Assembly (NCBI GenBank): GCA_021234155.1
Contig: JAJEKV010000094.1
Span: 1,134,396 to 1,198,395, forward strand
DNA from: Isoetes taiwanensis
Taxonomy: Eukaryota; Streptophyta; Lycopodiopsida; Isoetales; Isoetaceae
Length of the DNA stretch: 64,000 bases
Direction of reading: 5' to 3'
Positions 1-11,110 of this stretch are shown piece after piece. Position 1 is the first letter of the stretch. Each line of letters opens with the position of its first letter. The position numbers were made by a program, and so were the translations under genes. The notes beneath the pieces are model-generated. The model saw only the letters and a program-made list of their open reading frames with translations. It searched no databases and was not told the DNA's origin.

Positions 1-1476
1 ATTCTTTTTTTATATGCCTGGGTAATAATGACAATATGTGGTGCTTGATACTTTTGTTTTGTTTATGGATGGGAAATAGATGTCACTTGGCTAGGTTTTC
101 AAGACTTTGAGATTTATCTGTTCAAGATTCAAATGCTTCGATCTACGTACAAGGGCACATGCATATGTTGTAGATCCATAGGTGCCATCGATTCTTGACT
201 GATGTGCAATTTTGCTGGAAAGAGTCATAGTTTCTTAAGCCCAAAGTGAAGAATACAATTTGCAATTTTGGTCGAAAGGACCACAAATTCCGTAAGACAA
301 AAGTGAAGCATATTTCTATCTTATCGTAACGAAGATGGACCTAAAACTATATAGACCTTGCTAGAGTCCTAAAGAGAGGTGGCACGTCGATGTAAATGTC
401 CTTAGCAAAAAAGAAGTGCGAAGCACTGCGAGTTAATACTTTGTATTGTTGTCGCTATCGCTATGCACACAGCATAATCCAATTTAGGGATGGTGTAATG
501 ACAAAATTAGATGTCATTTACCCCCATGCAGGGTTCGAAATTTTTTTATTTTTCTTTTTTTTTTTGGGTAACTCCCTTAAAAATTTTGTTTAAAATTTGA
601 AAGATTCTGATTTAGATGTGTGGAGGCATGCAAAAAAATTGATTAAACTAAATGGGTTTTAATGTAAAATCCGATAGTTTTGTATAGGATTTGATGTAAA
701 ATCCGTTTGAGGTTAACTTTTGCAGGCGAAGCCTAATTTCCAATTTTGGACCCTGAACCCATGTCCTTAAAGAAGAAGGGAAAAGCACTGTGAATTGCCC
801 CTTCACTCTTAAATTGGATTTTGTTACAACAATACAAAATCAACTTTTCACAATTACCTAACACACACACCCACCCAACCAACGACCTTTTGGCTCTGAG
901 GAAAAAAAGTACCCCATTGTCAACCCTACTACTTAGCAATACGTAATGAAGAAATATATAGCCTCCGTGGACGATAAAATTCAAATCAAGTCAATTCAAT
1001 TTAATTACCAAGTAATGAAGAAATGTATCACCTGGTAATTGGTAATGGTGAAACACATAAAACAAATAAATACCTGGTAAAAGGTGAACCAAACAAAGAA
1101 GGATATCACAAAAGCGACATATTTCATTCTATGAACATGATGAACAAGGTTTGTCCAGAAAAACGCGCTCTCTAGAATTCGCTTTGCAGCTCATGTCGGA
1201 CATTCACAAAAGATCTTGACGCTGTTGCTTGGAATTACCACAAACGCTTTACTGATTCGGCGCCGTACACATGAATACATGTATTATTGACAATTTAAGA
1301 GGTCATTTTGAATGGACCCTTCATCAGCTTACCAGATGTTCAAACCCATTTCGGTGTGAACCAGGTTTCGCTTCGTCTTTATTTAGAACATTTCTTCTGC
1401 ATTTCCCCAGCATTTTCTCTGCATTTTGCTGCATTGTTCAGTTCCTTGTTTGTGGAAAAGAAATTAGACTTAAAGT
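1..1476. other. 5' flank of the MYB gene, no gene recognised
   Basis: This is AT-rich non-coding sequence upstream of the MYB start codon. The open frames here are short and have no domain I recognise. There is a T-rich run near 541-565. The promoter and 5' UTR of the MYB gene should lie in the right-hand part, but I could not place a convincing TATA box or transcription start. Confidence 0.6.
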
Positions 1477-2656
1477 ATGAAGCCTTGCTACTGTGGCTGT
1501 AGCAACAGAAAAGTTAAGAGGGGACTTTGGTCTCCTGATGAGGATGAAAAACTTAGGGATTTTATTAGTGTTCATGGGATTAAATGCTGGAGCCTTGTAC
1601 CTATTGAAGCTGGTAGGATTTGATACTTTAGAATTGATACCTATGGCTTGATAGTTTAGAATCGATAAGTATGTCAGTTTGTTATCAATGTTCTGGCATG
1701 CTGCTAGTTTGGAATTGATAACCACTATGCAGTTACCTCTTCATTATAAGAATAACTGACATCAAATCTGAGATACTTACTATGTTATCAATAACTTTCT
1801 TCTTGTTATCTCTGAAAATTTTGACAACTGAGTTTGATACTTTAGAAATGAAATCAAGGTTGTGGTGTGCTGTATGTCTGGAGTTGATAATTGTGCTAAG
1901 GATCTTCTAGGTCATAAGGGAAGTAATTGAGAAATTGTTATTGAATTATTGCTCTTGCTCTAAATTACAGGTCTAGAACGTTGTGGCAAGAGTTGCAGGC
2001 TAAGATGGCTCAATTATTTACGCCCTGGCGTCAAGCGAGGCAATTTTTCACTCCAAGAACAACGTCTTATTTTTGAGCTTCAAGCTCTTTTTGGCAACAG
2101 GTATAATTGCAGTTCACATACACAGTACACACAAGATAGAAATTGTGAAGGTTTTTGAATGTTGTAAGATGTTGTACTATGCAGGTGGTCCTGGATAGCA
2201 AGGAGAATACCAGGACGCACAGACAATGAGATCAAGAATTTCTGGAATGTCTGTAAAGCAAGGCAAAGAATGACTGACAGTTCTGCCATGCCGGCATCGG
2301 CGCAATTCTGTAGCCAAGTTTCAAACTACAAGATGGCAGTGCCATTCATTGATGCACAGACTCATGAGAATGTTAAATTATGCAACAGTATGCCAGAAGT
2401 TAGAAATCCAGATGCTAATTCAAATTTTGGAGTTTCTTACCATCAGGAGGCTCCAAGCTTGTATGCTCAACCTCTAAATGCTGAACACGTGGCAGATATT
2501 GAGAGCTGGGTGAATGAGCTGTCTACATGGCAGGTTGATATGCCTACCTGGCAGGCTGACATGGCAGGCTTCCAAGCTGACCTGTCCAATTTTGATTGGA
2601 GCCAAGTCATGCAATCCCATGACTTATCCTTTTTGTCCCAAAATGCTTTTGCCTAG
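1477..2656 (+). CDS. R2R3-MYB transcription factor, three exons, intact
   Basis: This is a DNA-binding transcription factor of the plant R2R3-MYB family and is expected to act in the nucleus. Exons are 1477-1612, 1971-2100 and 2185-2656, and both introns (358 and 84 nt) have GT/AG ends. The introns lie at the usual R2R3 positions, and the spliced product is 245 residues. R2 (about residues 14-65) has the three tryptophans W18, W38 and W58. R3 (about 67-116) has F71, W90 and W109; phenylalanine for the first tryptophan is normal in plant R3. The [13 protein letters not shown] recognition-helix block is present. After residue 117 the protein is unconserved, with three short repeats around WQ(A/V)DM at about 202-223 in an acidic, tryptophan-rich tail that could be an activation domain (inference). 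ATG 1477 is chosen because it opens directly into the R2 domain. The R2 sequence fits the LAF1/MYB46-like part of the family, but the subgroup is uncertain. It is the only gene in the window without visible lesions. Confidence 0.93.
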
Positions 2657-3099
2657 TGCACTATTTGCTTTATTCACTTGTTGGTACTATTTCAAATAAT
2701 AACACATTCATTGCACAGGTCGATAGTCTATTCCTATTTCTTAATGTTATTTTCAAAGACAAGAATTTCCTTCAACTGTCTGACATTTTGCAGCGTTCAT
2801 GCACATCAACCTGTGCTAAAAAACAACAGTTTTTCATGCTTTTCTCCTTGTGGGTTACAATCATATGTAAATTCATCCTACAAAACACATTTCGGTTGTA
2901 TATCAGATAGTCTGACATCACGTGTACGATTTGCAGCCTACGTGGCATCATATTAACCTCCAAGTGAAAACCATCAGAATACTTGTTCGAATGGTTCACC
3001 TATTTTATCTTACCACACAATTTGCACGGAAAAAATAAAAGTAACAAATAATTAAAAATAAAGAAATAATAAAATAAAGGAAACAAGGTGATTTACTCT
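2657..3099 (+). other. 3' flank of the MYB gene with possible poly(A) signals
   Basis: No coding sequence is recognised. AATAAA-like hexamers occur at 3033-3038 and again near 3056-3080 in an A-rich stretch, and could serve as poly(A) signals for the MYB transcript. The boundary with the LINE fragment to the right is not sharp. Confidence 0.45.
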
Positions 3100-3495
3100 A
3101 TTCTATTTTTTGGCATTCTGGGCTGCCCACTTCAAAAATTTGATTTTGCTTCTAGACGAAATCAAGGAATCTAGAAGATTCTCCAGAGAGGATTTAACGG
3201 CGGCATGTATGTGCATGGCCAAGGATAAATGTCCTGGACTGGATGGCATCCCTGTGGAGTTCTTTCAGACATATTGGGAGTGGGCTGGTGAGTCGGTGTA
3301 CCAGGTGTACCTTGAGTTGCTGCAGTCTTCTCAAATGGATAGGATCTTGAATACCGCATGCATTTCCTTGATTCCTAAGGTTAAGCAGCCTTCTACTATT
3401 AATGATTGGAGGCCTATCTCCTTGTTGTCCTTTGTGTATAAGATTATTGCAAAGCCCTAGCAGAGAAGTTGGCCGGTGTTGACTTCTTCCATTAG
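3100..3495 (+). pseudogene. L1-type LINE reverse transcriptase, 5' part (split by transposon)
   Basis: This encodes the N-terminal part of a plant L1-type non-LTR retrotransposon reverse transcriptase. The open frame 3110-3460 carries the diagnostic blocks DKCPGLDGIPVEFF, ACISLIPKV and DWRPISLLSFVYKIIAK, in the order seen in plant LINE RTs. Endonuclease and upstream RT sequence are absent, so the element is 5'-truncated near 3.1 kb. The frame is lost after IIAK but continues in another frame (LTSSIS) to the point where a 7.6 kb TIR transposon interrupts it. The remainder of the same LINE resumes at 11111. It is not expected to be functional. Confidence 0.85.
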
Positions 3496-3498
3496 TAA
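3496..3498. repeat. Target-site duplication TAA (left copy)
   Basis: TAA here matches TAA at 11111-11113 on the other side of the 7.6 kb transposon. Keeping one copy and removing the element restores the LINE reading frame, which supports a true 3-bp target duplication. Confidence 0.75.
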
Positions 3499-3527
3499 AG
3501 GTGAAAGTATCTTGGTGGGTAGCAAAA
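3499..3527 (+). repeat. Left terminal inverted repeat of the 7.6 kb transposon
   Basis: It reads AGGTGAAAGTAT, then CTTG, GTGGGTA, and CAAAA. It pairs with 11083-11110 in inverse orientation with a few mismatches and one indel. Confidence 0.78.
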
Positions 3528-4199
3528 AAACGACCCCAAACCCCACAAAGCACCCTTCACACTATTTTTTCCACCCTTCACCAATTGAAGTGTAACCTAT
3601 GCTATGCGATCACTTCACATAGGCGTGCCGTTTCAATCATAACCTTCTTACATACCCGTAACTAATGGCCTGTGACGAAAGGGTAGCGAACTTTGAATTT
3701 GTAATTTCCGAACCGTGCTCCCCACCTTTTGCTACTCGGCCAAATAGCTTTAGAAGAAGCTGAGAATTTCCTGATTCACTCTAGTATTCCAAAACTCAAA
3801 CGCCAAAACTATGGTGAAGAAGGTTGTTAATCCGCCCGGCGACCGACAATTCCAATGGATGCCATCTTGTAGAGGGTAAGCAAAATGCAAATCCAATTTT
3901 GATGGCTTATGGTGCCCTGGTAATTTGTTTTCTTGATTTCTTTTCGGCCCGAAGGAGCGTGCCCCTAAGACCCGACACGGTGATTCGAGCGAGGAGGACT
4001 TCCATGCCTACGCGTGGTCTATCAAGCGAGGTGTGCATCCCTCTCAATTTGAACGGATGTGATATATCGCAGCGTAATATAATGAGGTTTGGGACACCAA
4101 TGATGTCATTCGAACAAGACATCCATCGACAAAATAAGGCCAGGAGCACGAAGAAGCTCTAAATTGAGCCGTTGAGCAAGATATACCCAAGGGTTGAAG

Positions 4200-5888
4200 A
4201 ACACGAAGTAAGGAAGACGGTTTCCTTTTTATTTGCATTCAACAAGCGCAAGAGGGCCAAGCAGGATCGGCATAATTTCAAGGTCAATTGGGCAAAGATG
4301 GCAGCAAAAGCGAGCCTATTCGAGCAAGGTCAAGAGTGAACCCCAAGACAGCCCCGCGGAACACAAGCAGAGCCCGAAAATCACAAAGCAGACAACAAAT
4401 ACACAGCATAAAGCGAGAAAAAGCCCGACCTCGTGACGCTGGCAGAAAATTAGAAGGAGGTTGTCATTCAAGAGTACTTCAATGTGTCCAAGAAAGATTC
4501 TCAACTTATGGGGAAAATATTTCCGGCCCGAAAGCATGATCCAAGATATGCAGGAAGCCCTAAAATTGCAGCGGGAATGACCCTAGTGTCAAAGAAGGAA
4601 AAGGATGCACAATCTCGAGCAAAGGAAGCTTCTTCTCGACGCAGAGGGGAAGTTGAAGACCATAAAGGATAATATTACCCGCGTCTTCAAACAGCACTTG
4701 CCGGAAGTTGATCGCGGGTGTATCTTTGAGATTCATTCTTTGGAGAGGGAGAAAGATATGGCGAGAATATATCTTGAAGTCCCTACTTGAAATGGGGGTG
4801 GGCCAATAGATCAAACTTGTGTAGAAAAGGTGGTCAGCACTAAGCTGGCGGAGATTGCCAACAACGAGTCCTCCTTGCAAAAAGCCAGTGACACCTACGA
4901 GAATGTCACCGGTGAGGAGATGACCAAGAAAAATGATGACTGGTCGACATCACTCCAATAACATTCCGATTGCCAATTGGAGATGAGGAGAGATGCTCCA
5001 CCCTCGTCTGCTTCCGGGATGAAATGTGGACATCATTATCCGTTAAATCGCACCGGTTTGCTCATGGAAAAAAGGATCTTTTCTCGAGTTACCTGAGAGA
5101 CCATTCCTACAAGGTTAGTCGCGGGAAATAGGTAAGCTTAATACGATGAAGGGGAAGTGTTGCATCTTTGGAACGACTCACAAAACCCAGAAGAAGATAA
5201 TTGATGTTGATGAGCATGTAGCCACAACTCACGGTAGCAAAGGGGAAAGGAAGCGACAAATCACACCAAAAAGTAAAAGGACCCCGGGGATCGCCACAAA
5301 GTCCACAAGGGTTCACACTCCACGCAAGACATGGGAAAAAAGGTACATGCGTTTTGGGGCTCGATTTTGAATTAGCGGCATTAGAAGGTCTTTGTAGACA
5401 TTGAACGACAAACTACCGCCAAGATCTTGACAAGACTGCGACACTGGCGGCCACATCTTTGGAGACACCAAAGCATCTTGAATCCAATGGAAATTCAAGT
5501 AGTACCGATGGTGCCAACAATTATAGTATAGTTCAAATTCAGCGGTTTGCCTCTACAAAGGCCTCTTCTAACACTTCTTTGCCGGAAGGAAAAAGCGATG
5601 GCGAAGATGCCGACAATCAGTTGAGGCATCGTTAAGCGTGAAAACAGGTTGACACGGTCCAAGGGCGAGAAGGTTGTGGAAGAAGAAAGTGAGGGTGAGT
5701 CGAAAAATGACCTTGATGAGGGCGTCCCCATAGAAGTAGCATTTGGAAAGAAAAACATGGCTAATGTAATTTTGCCTTATGTATTTCGAGGCATGCAAAC
5801 CTTGAATTTGCAAGACAACCCTAAACCAAGCCAAAAGGTTTTTGTTCAAACAATTAATATATTTGATCCTGTTTTATTCCACTTTTAA
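4200..5888 (+). pseudogene. Frameshifted coding-like stretch, unknown protein
   Basis: Several overlapping open frames (4233-4436, 4484-4672, 4605-4790, 5146-5370, 5649-5888) are rich in Lys, Arg, Glu and Ser and appear to continue one another across frameshifts. The last reads as a charged acidic segment (EGEKVVEEESEGESKND-like) followed by a more ordered stretch. I recognise no domain. The segment lies upstream of, and on the same strand as, the phosphatase-like pseudogene at 6423, so it may be the N-terminal part of the same captured or transposon-encoded gene (inference). Confidence 0.35.
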
Positions 5889-6422
5889 TATATAAATTTT
5901 GGTTTGGATTATTCATTCAACTTAGGCTTACAGTAAAAACTTGTCTGAAAAAGAAGGCGACCAATGGTTATACTTAGTGAATCGATGAAGAAGACAATAC
6001 AGATAAAGAAGTGCCGGCCTGAAACTCTAACATACAAAAGGTGCACGTTATCTGCATCCATTTGAGAATGTGTATTCTCTACAAATTTGGTTGTTAATTG
6101 GAGCTCATCCTTGCATGCGGGGGAGAACAAGGCAATCGTGAATGAAGAAACCTCGGGAAAGGCAAAGCAAGGGTTCTTGATAGGCCAGAAACACCCATAC
6201 ATTGGGGGGCGGGGAGATACTAATAGGGATGTATCCGGGTATGGCTATCGACACTCTCCATCATCATCGGTAGCAAAGATAAAGCGAGTCCGGCGGGTTG
6301 CGGCAATGTCCATCACCTCCCGATAGCACTTCCCCGAGTCCGGCCACACATTAAAAAGACTGGACAAAACGCGATCACGGCCTACGTCCCCGGTGGTTGC
6401 AAGCGTCCAAGGATGGACACCC
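5889..6422. other. No gene recognised
   Basis: Inside the transposon, between two coding-like stretches. The open frame 6087-6326 (+) is short and has no recognised domain. The stretch may be intron or decayed exon of the phosphatase-like gene. Confidence 0.4.
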
Positions 6423-7227
6423 GGGCGGAAGTTGATGGTGCTGGGCGTAAATGGTGTCTTGCACGCACAGACCGCCTACGAGGAGAATGAAGCGAAAAAA
6501 TCTTGCCTCCACCACAAACCAAGCATGTTGTAAAAAACGCAAATAAAGTACCTCATTTGCGGACCCGGGGTATCATGAGTTTGTGGAGTGGAGCGCTACT
6601 TGAGGTTTGATATTGTTATTTGGAGTGCTTCTCTACTTGAATACAAGGGATATGGTGGATGCATTGTTCCCCGATTTGCGGACCAATTCTTGAAGGTATA
6701 TGGTCAAGAGCATTGCTATGCATCGCGAGCATCCAAACAGAACCCGAGAAAAGCAGATTTTTCAAAGGAGTTGAAGGTTGTACTTGAGGATTTTCCTCAA
6801 AATCATGGTATGATTTTCTTGGTTGATGGCGACCTACACAAAGGGTTTCTAAACCACACACACACAACCCTTCCCATTATGCCTTTCAAGGGGCAAGAAG
6901 GGACAACTTTTGCGAAGTTTGTGTGTCCAACTTTGGAATACTTGTCTTCTCATCTGATGCTGAAAAGCGATCTCCGCGGTTGACATCATCGATGCATGGT
7001 TGGAAGAGGGGAGGCGGTTGTAGTCTTTGGATTCACGCCTCAACAATTATCTTGTCTCGGCCTACTATATCCTCAATGCTCCATTAGAAGTACAAAGGCG
7101 GTTTCTTTGGTACCCTTCACAGCGACGACAAGACTCTCAAAGACCGATGACTCATGAAGTAACCTACTACTTTTTTGTGCACTACTTTTTTGTAATATAT
7201 ATGTATGATTACTTTGTCTTATCTTGA
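6423..7227 (+). pseudogene. FCP1/SCP-like (HAD-family) phosphatase domain remnant
   Basis: Reading from 6426, RKLMVLGVNGVL matches the first strand of FCP1/NIF (NLI-interacting factor) HAD phosphatases, where a D-x-D/N-G-x-L motif is expected. After a gap with frameshifts, the 131-residue frame at 6588-6983 gives RFDIVIWSAS (motif II region), KADFSKEL with the expected lysine, and IFLVDGDLHKGFLN where the family has a Leu-(I/V)-Asp-Asp-Ser pattern. The tail runs on in another frame to about 7227. The first aspartate of motif I is Gly and the second aspartate of motif IV is Gly, so catalysis is unlikely even apart from the frameshifts. FCP1-type enzymes normally remove phosphate from Ser of the RNA polymerase II tail or other proteins. 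The copy looks like a host-derived or transposon-borne gene fragment. Sequence error could explain single changes. Confidence 0.6.
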
Positions 7228-7600
7228 TTATTGAGTGATCTTGAGTGATGACTCTAATCTTGAGTGTACAATTTTACGTAATATATATCAAGCTTACTCT
7301 CCAATACTACAAGCATTGTTTCCAATACTAAAATACTCAATACAAGTCCAATACTACAAACATTGTCTCACAAGCATTGTCTCCAATACAATGATCAAAA
7401 TTTGAGACAATTACACAAGTAACTACAGATTTGTTACAATGATAAAACAATTAGGCCAAAGCATATTCAACCTTCATATGGCCGGTGTCAAGGATCATCA
7501 CGGTGAGTAGCTTTGTTCAAGGAAAAATCATTGGTGCCGGAATGCGATTCATCTCAAACTTGATAGGCGATGCATTGATGACTGTCTTGGAAAGTCGAGG
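7228..7600. other. AT-rich spacer, no gene recognised
   Basis: This lies between the convergent phosphatase-like (+) and DGC/HGKGEHDG (minus) remnants. It contains direct short repeats around TCTTGAGTG and CAATACTA. The 3' ends of both flanking genes probably lie here. Confidence 0.45.
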
Positions 7601-7609
7601 CCTTTGTCT

Positions 7610-8871
7610 TCAAGTAGCTCCCAACTACCATCAGTTGGGCGCATAGTACAAACCAGCCGACACATGTTCATCCACATTGAAGGTCGACCCGGTATCCTTG
7701 ACAATTACTATCGGGATATGCCTCGACTTAACACATTTGACCACATAGAAATTTGCATTCTCGATTTCCTCCTCGGCTACAGCGACAAAGTTATCACCTT
7801 CCTCTACGTTTCCATAGCCATTCTCCATCACCTTCAAAAAATGCCTCATCGATTTAGATCTTGATGCCTTCACCGGTGGACTTATCGGCTTTAGTGTAAC
7901 ATATTTCCAATTCTTCAATGCATTGCTTGTTCACACAAGATGACCAATTTCCTTTCAAAGCGGTTTACCCGCGAAACAACTTAAACCTCTATGAGCCACC
8001 CTTGTGCTTGGTTTGGCCAAGTATGTCGGATCTTTGTGTATTTGCTTGGTCCCTTCCACCCACAGCCTTTTTGATCCAGTGAATACATCTGTCAACATCA
8101 TCCTTTCCAATTACCGAAGTACGCAAGGAGACAACAAGTATTGCATCTCCGACGGACATAATCTGGCTTACTCATCATATTACTGGCGGAGTTCCGCAGG
8201 CGGCACTTAAAGCGGATGAAAGCACTATTCGACACATTACAGCCGTTCTGGGCAGACACTACTCCAGCGAATACAGCGGATGAAAGCATAATACCTTTTG
8301 ATGTCCCCCTTGTTGGGTACCTTCATTCCAGCGAGTTGCGAATTCACATGCATCAGCGGCACCCTAAATCTCACCCCATCATGCCGGGTTGCTCTCTAGT
8401 GAATGCCCCTTTAAGGGAGTGCCCTTGCCCATCGTGCTCTCCCTTACCATGGGTCCCAAAGAAATTCCATACTATTTCCTTCCCTAGCTCATGGTGATAT
8501 CTTGGTAGGAAATAGAATGGTAGGGCAGATTTGAATTGGCTAGAACAACCATCGACCAAACTATATGCGGAGAAATCTACACCATTTGATACAAGCCATG
8601 AATTGTGCTTTCTAAGGCGATCTTTGCACAAAAGAGTGTCATGAAGCTTGTCATCACTCAAGTAAAAATGGGTTTCCTTCAATAGCTTTACGATCCCGGC
8701 GATGTCCATCCTATCGTGATGTGGGCGAGAATTGTTATCGGTCATTGTTGCCAATCGGCTTTGAACCTCCCTTTGTATTTTTATCTTTGTAATTCTCTGC
8801 AAAATCAATTCTGAAACAATGGTGCCATCTTGGATATTGTCGGGGCAACTCTGAATTGCATGGCACGCCAT
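7610..8871 (-). pseudogene. Transposon-associated protein remnant, DGC-x2-QFK / HGKGEHDG signature
   Basis: The 166-residue frame at 8371-8871 (minus) reads DGCSSQFKS at residues 108-115, then a FYFLPRY block and NFFGTHGKGEHDG at 137-148. From memory this combination recurs in uncharacterised repeat-associated proteins of plants and some animals, where the aspartate and histidine/glycine block are the conserved core; no biochemical role is established to my knowledge. Sequence downstream on the same strand (8.3-7.6 kb) continues in shifted frames, with another coherent block at 7631-7918 reading SKSMRHFLKVMENGYG, EEGDNFVAVAEEE and NANFYVVKC. Upstream, at 8.9-9.15 kb, a Lys-rich stretch on the same strand could be its N-terminal tail. 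Together these suggest one protein of more than 400 residues broken by several frameshifts. It may be an accessory protein of the surrounding transposon. Confidence 0.55.
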
Positions 8872-9020
8872 CTAATACACGCAATTGTGTGGCACGAATA
8901 TCTTCAATGTGGAACCGGATATGAAATGAAATCCTTCAGCTGCCGTTTTCTTGTAAGACAATCGAAGGGCTGGCTTTGGTCCTTTCTTTTTCCCCTTGCC
9001 ATTTGAGGTCTCGTCTTGTC

Positions 9021-9151
9021 TTTGCGACTTGGTTGTGTCCCACCGGCTTTCTTGGATTTCTTACTTTTGTTTCCCTTCTTCTCAACTTGTCTTTCGGCTT
9101 GGTTGTGTCCCACCGACTACCTTGGATTTCTTACTTTTGTTTCCCTTCTTG
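9021..9151 (-). repeat. 70-bp tandem duplication coding Lys-rich repeat
   Basis: Two copies of a 70-bp unit (GGTTGTGTCCCACCG at 9031 and 9101) lie in tandem. On the minus strand the unit encodes Lys/Ser-rich peptide (GNKSKKSKK-like), continuous in orientation with the DGC/HGKGEHDG remnant. This could be a basic tail or nuclear-localising segment (inference). Confidence 0.6.
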
Positions 9152-10288
9152 GTGGCATTGGCTCTTTTCTTCCTGGCGCCACACGGCACCTCCTTGGTAA
9201 CCGCGATCTGCAACTCCCCGGCCTCTTACGTCTCCGGCGGAATGCAGCAACAAGGTCGTAGCATAAAACGAGAAGATTAAGCGCAAGTTGAAAGCACAAA
9301 AGCGGTTTTTCGGCGGATGGCGGCCACATATCGGCATGTTTGACATGCAATAAAGAGTATTACCTTTTCAAGCGTCTTCCATTCAAGCAAGAACTCATGA
9401 TTCTCTCTTTCTCTTGGACATATAGGAAGAGTTTTTGTGCCACACTTAGACATGTGCGCATCAGCGGTCATGTTTATGCCATTCTTCACCCTGCGCTCTT
9501 GTTGCAAACCCGGCCCTCGAGCTGTTGGTTGAGTCATACATATGTTGGCGGCGGAACCGTCTCACGCGAGTCCACGGACCTGCGAGTGCACTTGCACTCT
9601 TCACCATGAAATCCGGTTTTTATTGGCGACCTTAATGCATTGGGGCTACCACGGCATACTCAACTTCATATGGTATATGCAACAACGGGTTTCCTTTACG
9701 ATACTTTCTTTACATAAATAGGCTTCAATTTCGAAAGCCTTTAAGCAAAGCGGGGTGTTGGGATGTGCCTTTTGTATTGTTGAAATAGGCTACTTTGAAT
9801 GGTGGTAGTTGGTTAGAAATATTTATGCAATAATAGCAAAAAAAAATTTGTATGGAAACTTATACATTGTGACCTCCATAAGGTGCAAAGGATAAGAAAT
9901 TGAGCTTGACTCTCCAGCGGTGTTCACAACATCTTTCTTGCAAGGAGAGACTACGCTATTTTGTTTCGAATTACGGTATGCTTTGCTTGGCGAGGTGAGA
10001 GAATCGCACCTCAACCTCCTTTGGAAGCTAGACCATGGACCATTTCCAAGGGCGGCTTAGATTTTCTTAATCACGGCCCAGTTGCAATTGTTGACCTCAT
10101 GCAACCTATCATAAAAAATATTGCACATTAATCAATGAACATATCCCATCGGCATCACTCGGCCGGATACAAGCACTTAAAAGCACTTAAAAGCGAAGAA
10201 ACAGGGGCATGAAAGCAAAATTAGATGCACCCTAACACGACGCCATAGTGGAATTGCATCTCGATTTTGTGGAAGAAGCCATCACCGG
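9152..10288. other. Transposon interior, no gene recognised
   Basis: Short overlapping open frames occur on both strands with no recognisable domain. The stretch probably contains introns and decayed exons of minus-strand transposon genes. A direct repeat AGCACTTAAAAGC occurs twice at about 10172-10193. Confidence 0.4.
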
Positions 10289-10921
10289 TTAATGAGGGTT
10301 ACGGCTCTCAAACATCATGGTTCCTTTGCCTCTTTGTGGCTGCCATTTATCATTCAAGTTCTTGAAGCGGCACCCCCATACCCTTGCACCCCTTTGGATT
10401 TGGCAAAATTCGGTTGAGATTTCCATTTTAGGTGGTGATGAACCACCCTCTTCATCACATCGGCCTTGAGTTGGTGAATGCTTTTTGGTGAGCTTGTTGA
10501 AGTAATCCACTACAAGCTTGGCTATTTCTTGCTGCGTCTCGTGCTCATAACCTCCGATTCAGCCGGCGCTTTCCTCATCTTATTAGTAATCGTATTCTCT
10601 CTTTCTCTCTGCATCCAATTTCTTGTAAATTGCGGAGGAAAGCTGGATCTTCAGCGATATTTCTGTGTTGCATTGACATCCAACAAATCACGGAACAACG
10701 TATTGGAATTCATCGGTAGAAAGTCCAATGCTAAGCGTGTGATTGCCTCGGACCCGGTATCGAGGGGCCGCCATGAAATTCTGAGAGGGAGAATTAGTGG
10801 TTGGAGGGGAGAATTTTCGCGAGCCATGAAGTGTCGTGCTAGTTCACGGGCTCCAACCAATTTTACAGCGTACTACCACTCGCTGAAAATCCGGCCAAAA
10901 TCCAACAATCATTTTCCCTAA
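10289..10921 (-). pseudogene. Coding-like remnant at the right of the transposon, possible MYB/trihelix-like piece
   Basis: The minus-strand frame 10289-10510 contains GCRFKNLNDKWQPQ, which faintly resembles the third helix of the MYB/SANT-like proteins that accompany PIF/Harbinger transposases. The resemblance is weak and I would not assign it. The minus-strand frame at 10651-10860 is longer than expected by chance but unrecognised. No DDE motif was seen. Confidence 0.25.
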
Positions 10922-11082
10922 CGGTTCGTTGGTGAGGTGGGCGTCTGCGAGTACATGAAGGCGTCAAAATATGGCCAGGCGATTCGCCCACCCGGCACCC
11001 AAATTAAGCAAAAGCGGGGTGCTTTAAAGCGGGCTAAAAACCACTGCTATAAGCATGCTAAAAGCATCGTCCGGACGCATGC

Positions 11083-11110
11083 TTTTGATACCCACGGCAT
11101 ACTTTCACCC
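11083..11110 (-). repeat. Right terminal inverted repeat of the 7.6 kb transposon
   Basis: It ends ATACTTTCACCC. Its reverse complement matches the left end at 3499 over GGTGAAAGTAT, GTGGGTA and CAAAA. TAA follows at 11111-11113, matching 3496-3498. Confidence 0.78.

Larger units (their letters stand above)
3499..11110. mobile_element. 7.6 kb TIR DNA transposon inserted in a LINE, PIF/Harbinger-like
   Basis: The ends are imperfect terminal inverted repeats. The left end begins AGGTGAAAGTAT and the reverse complement of the right end begins GGGTGAAAGTAT; both then continue through GTGGGTA and CAAAA, so about 28 nt pair with a few mismatches. It is flanked by TAA on both sides and interrupts an L1 reverse transcriptase. 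A 3-bp TWA target duplication is typical of PIF/Harbinger. CACTA elements also duplicate 3 bp, but their ends start CACT(A/G), which is not seen here. No intact DDE transposase was recognised. The cargo includes a FCP1-like phosphatase pseudogene (+) and a minus-strand gene remnant with a DGC/HGKGEHDG signature. Superfamily is an inference; the element boundaries are well supported. Confidence 0.8.

Noticed and set aside
1271-1502. Overlapping open frames just before the MYB start as an extra exon or separate gene
   Set aside because: They close at or just past the MYB ATG in other frames and show no domain; the R2 domain is complete from ATG 1477.
3110-3460. LINE fragment as a functional gene
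   Set aside because: It covers only part of the RT and is interrupted by the 7.6 kb transposon.
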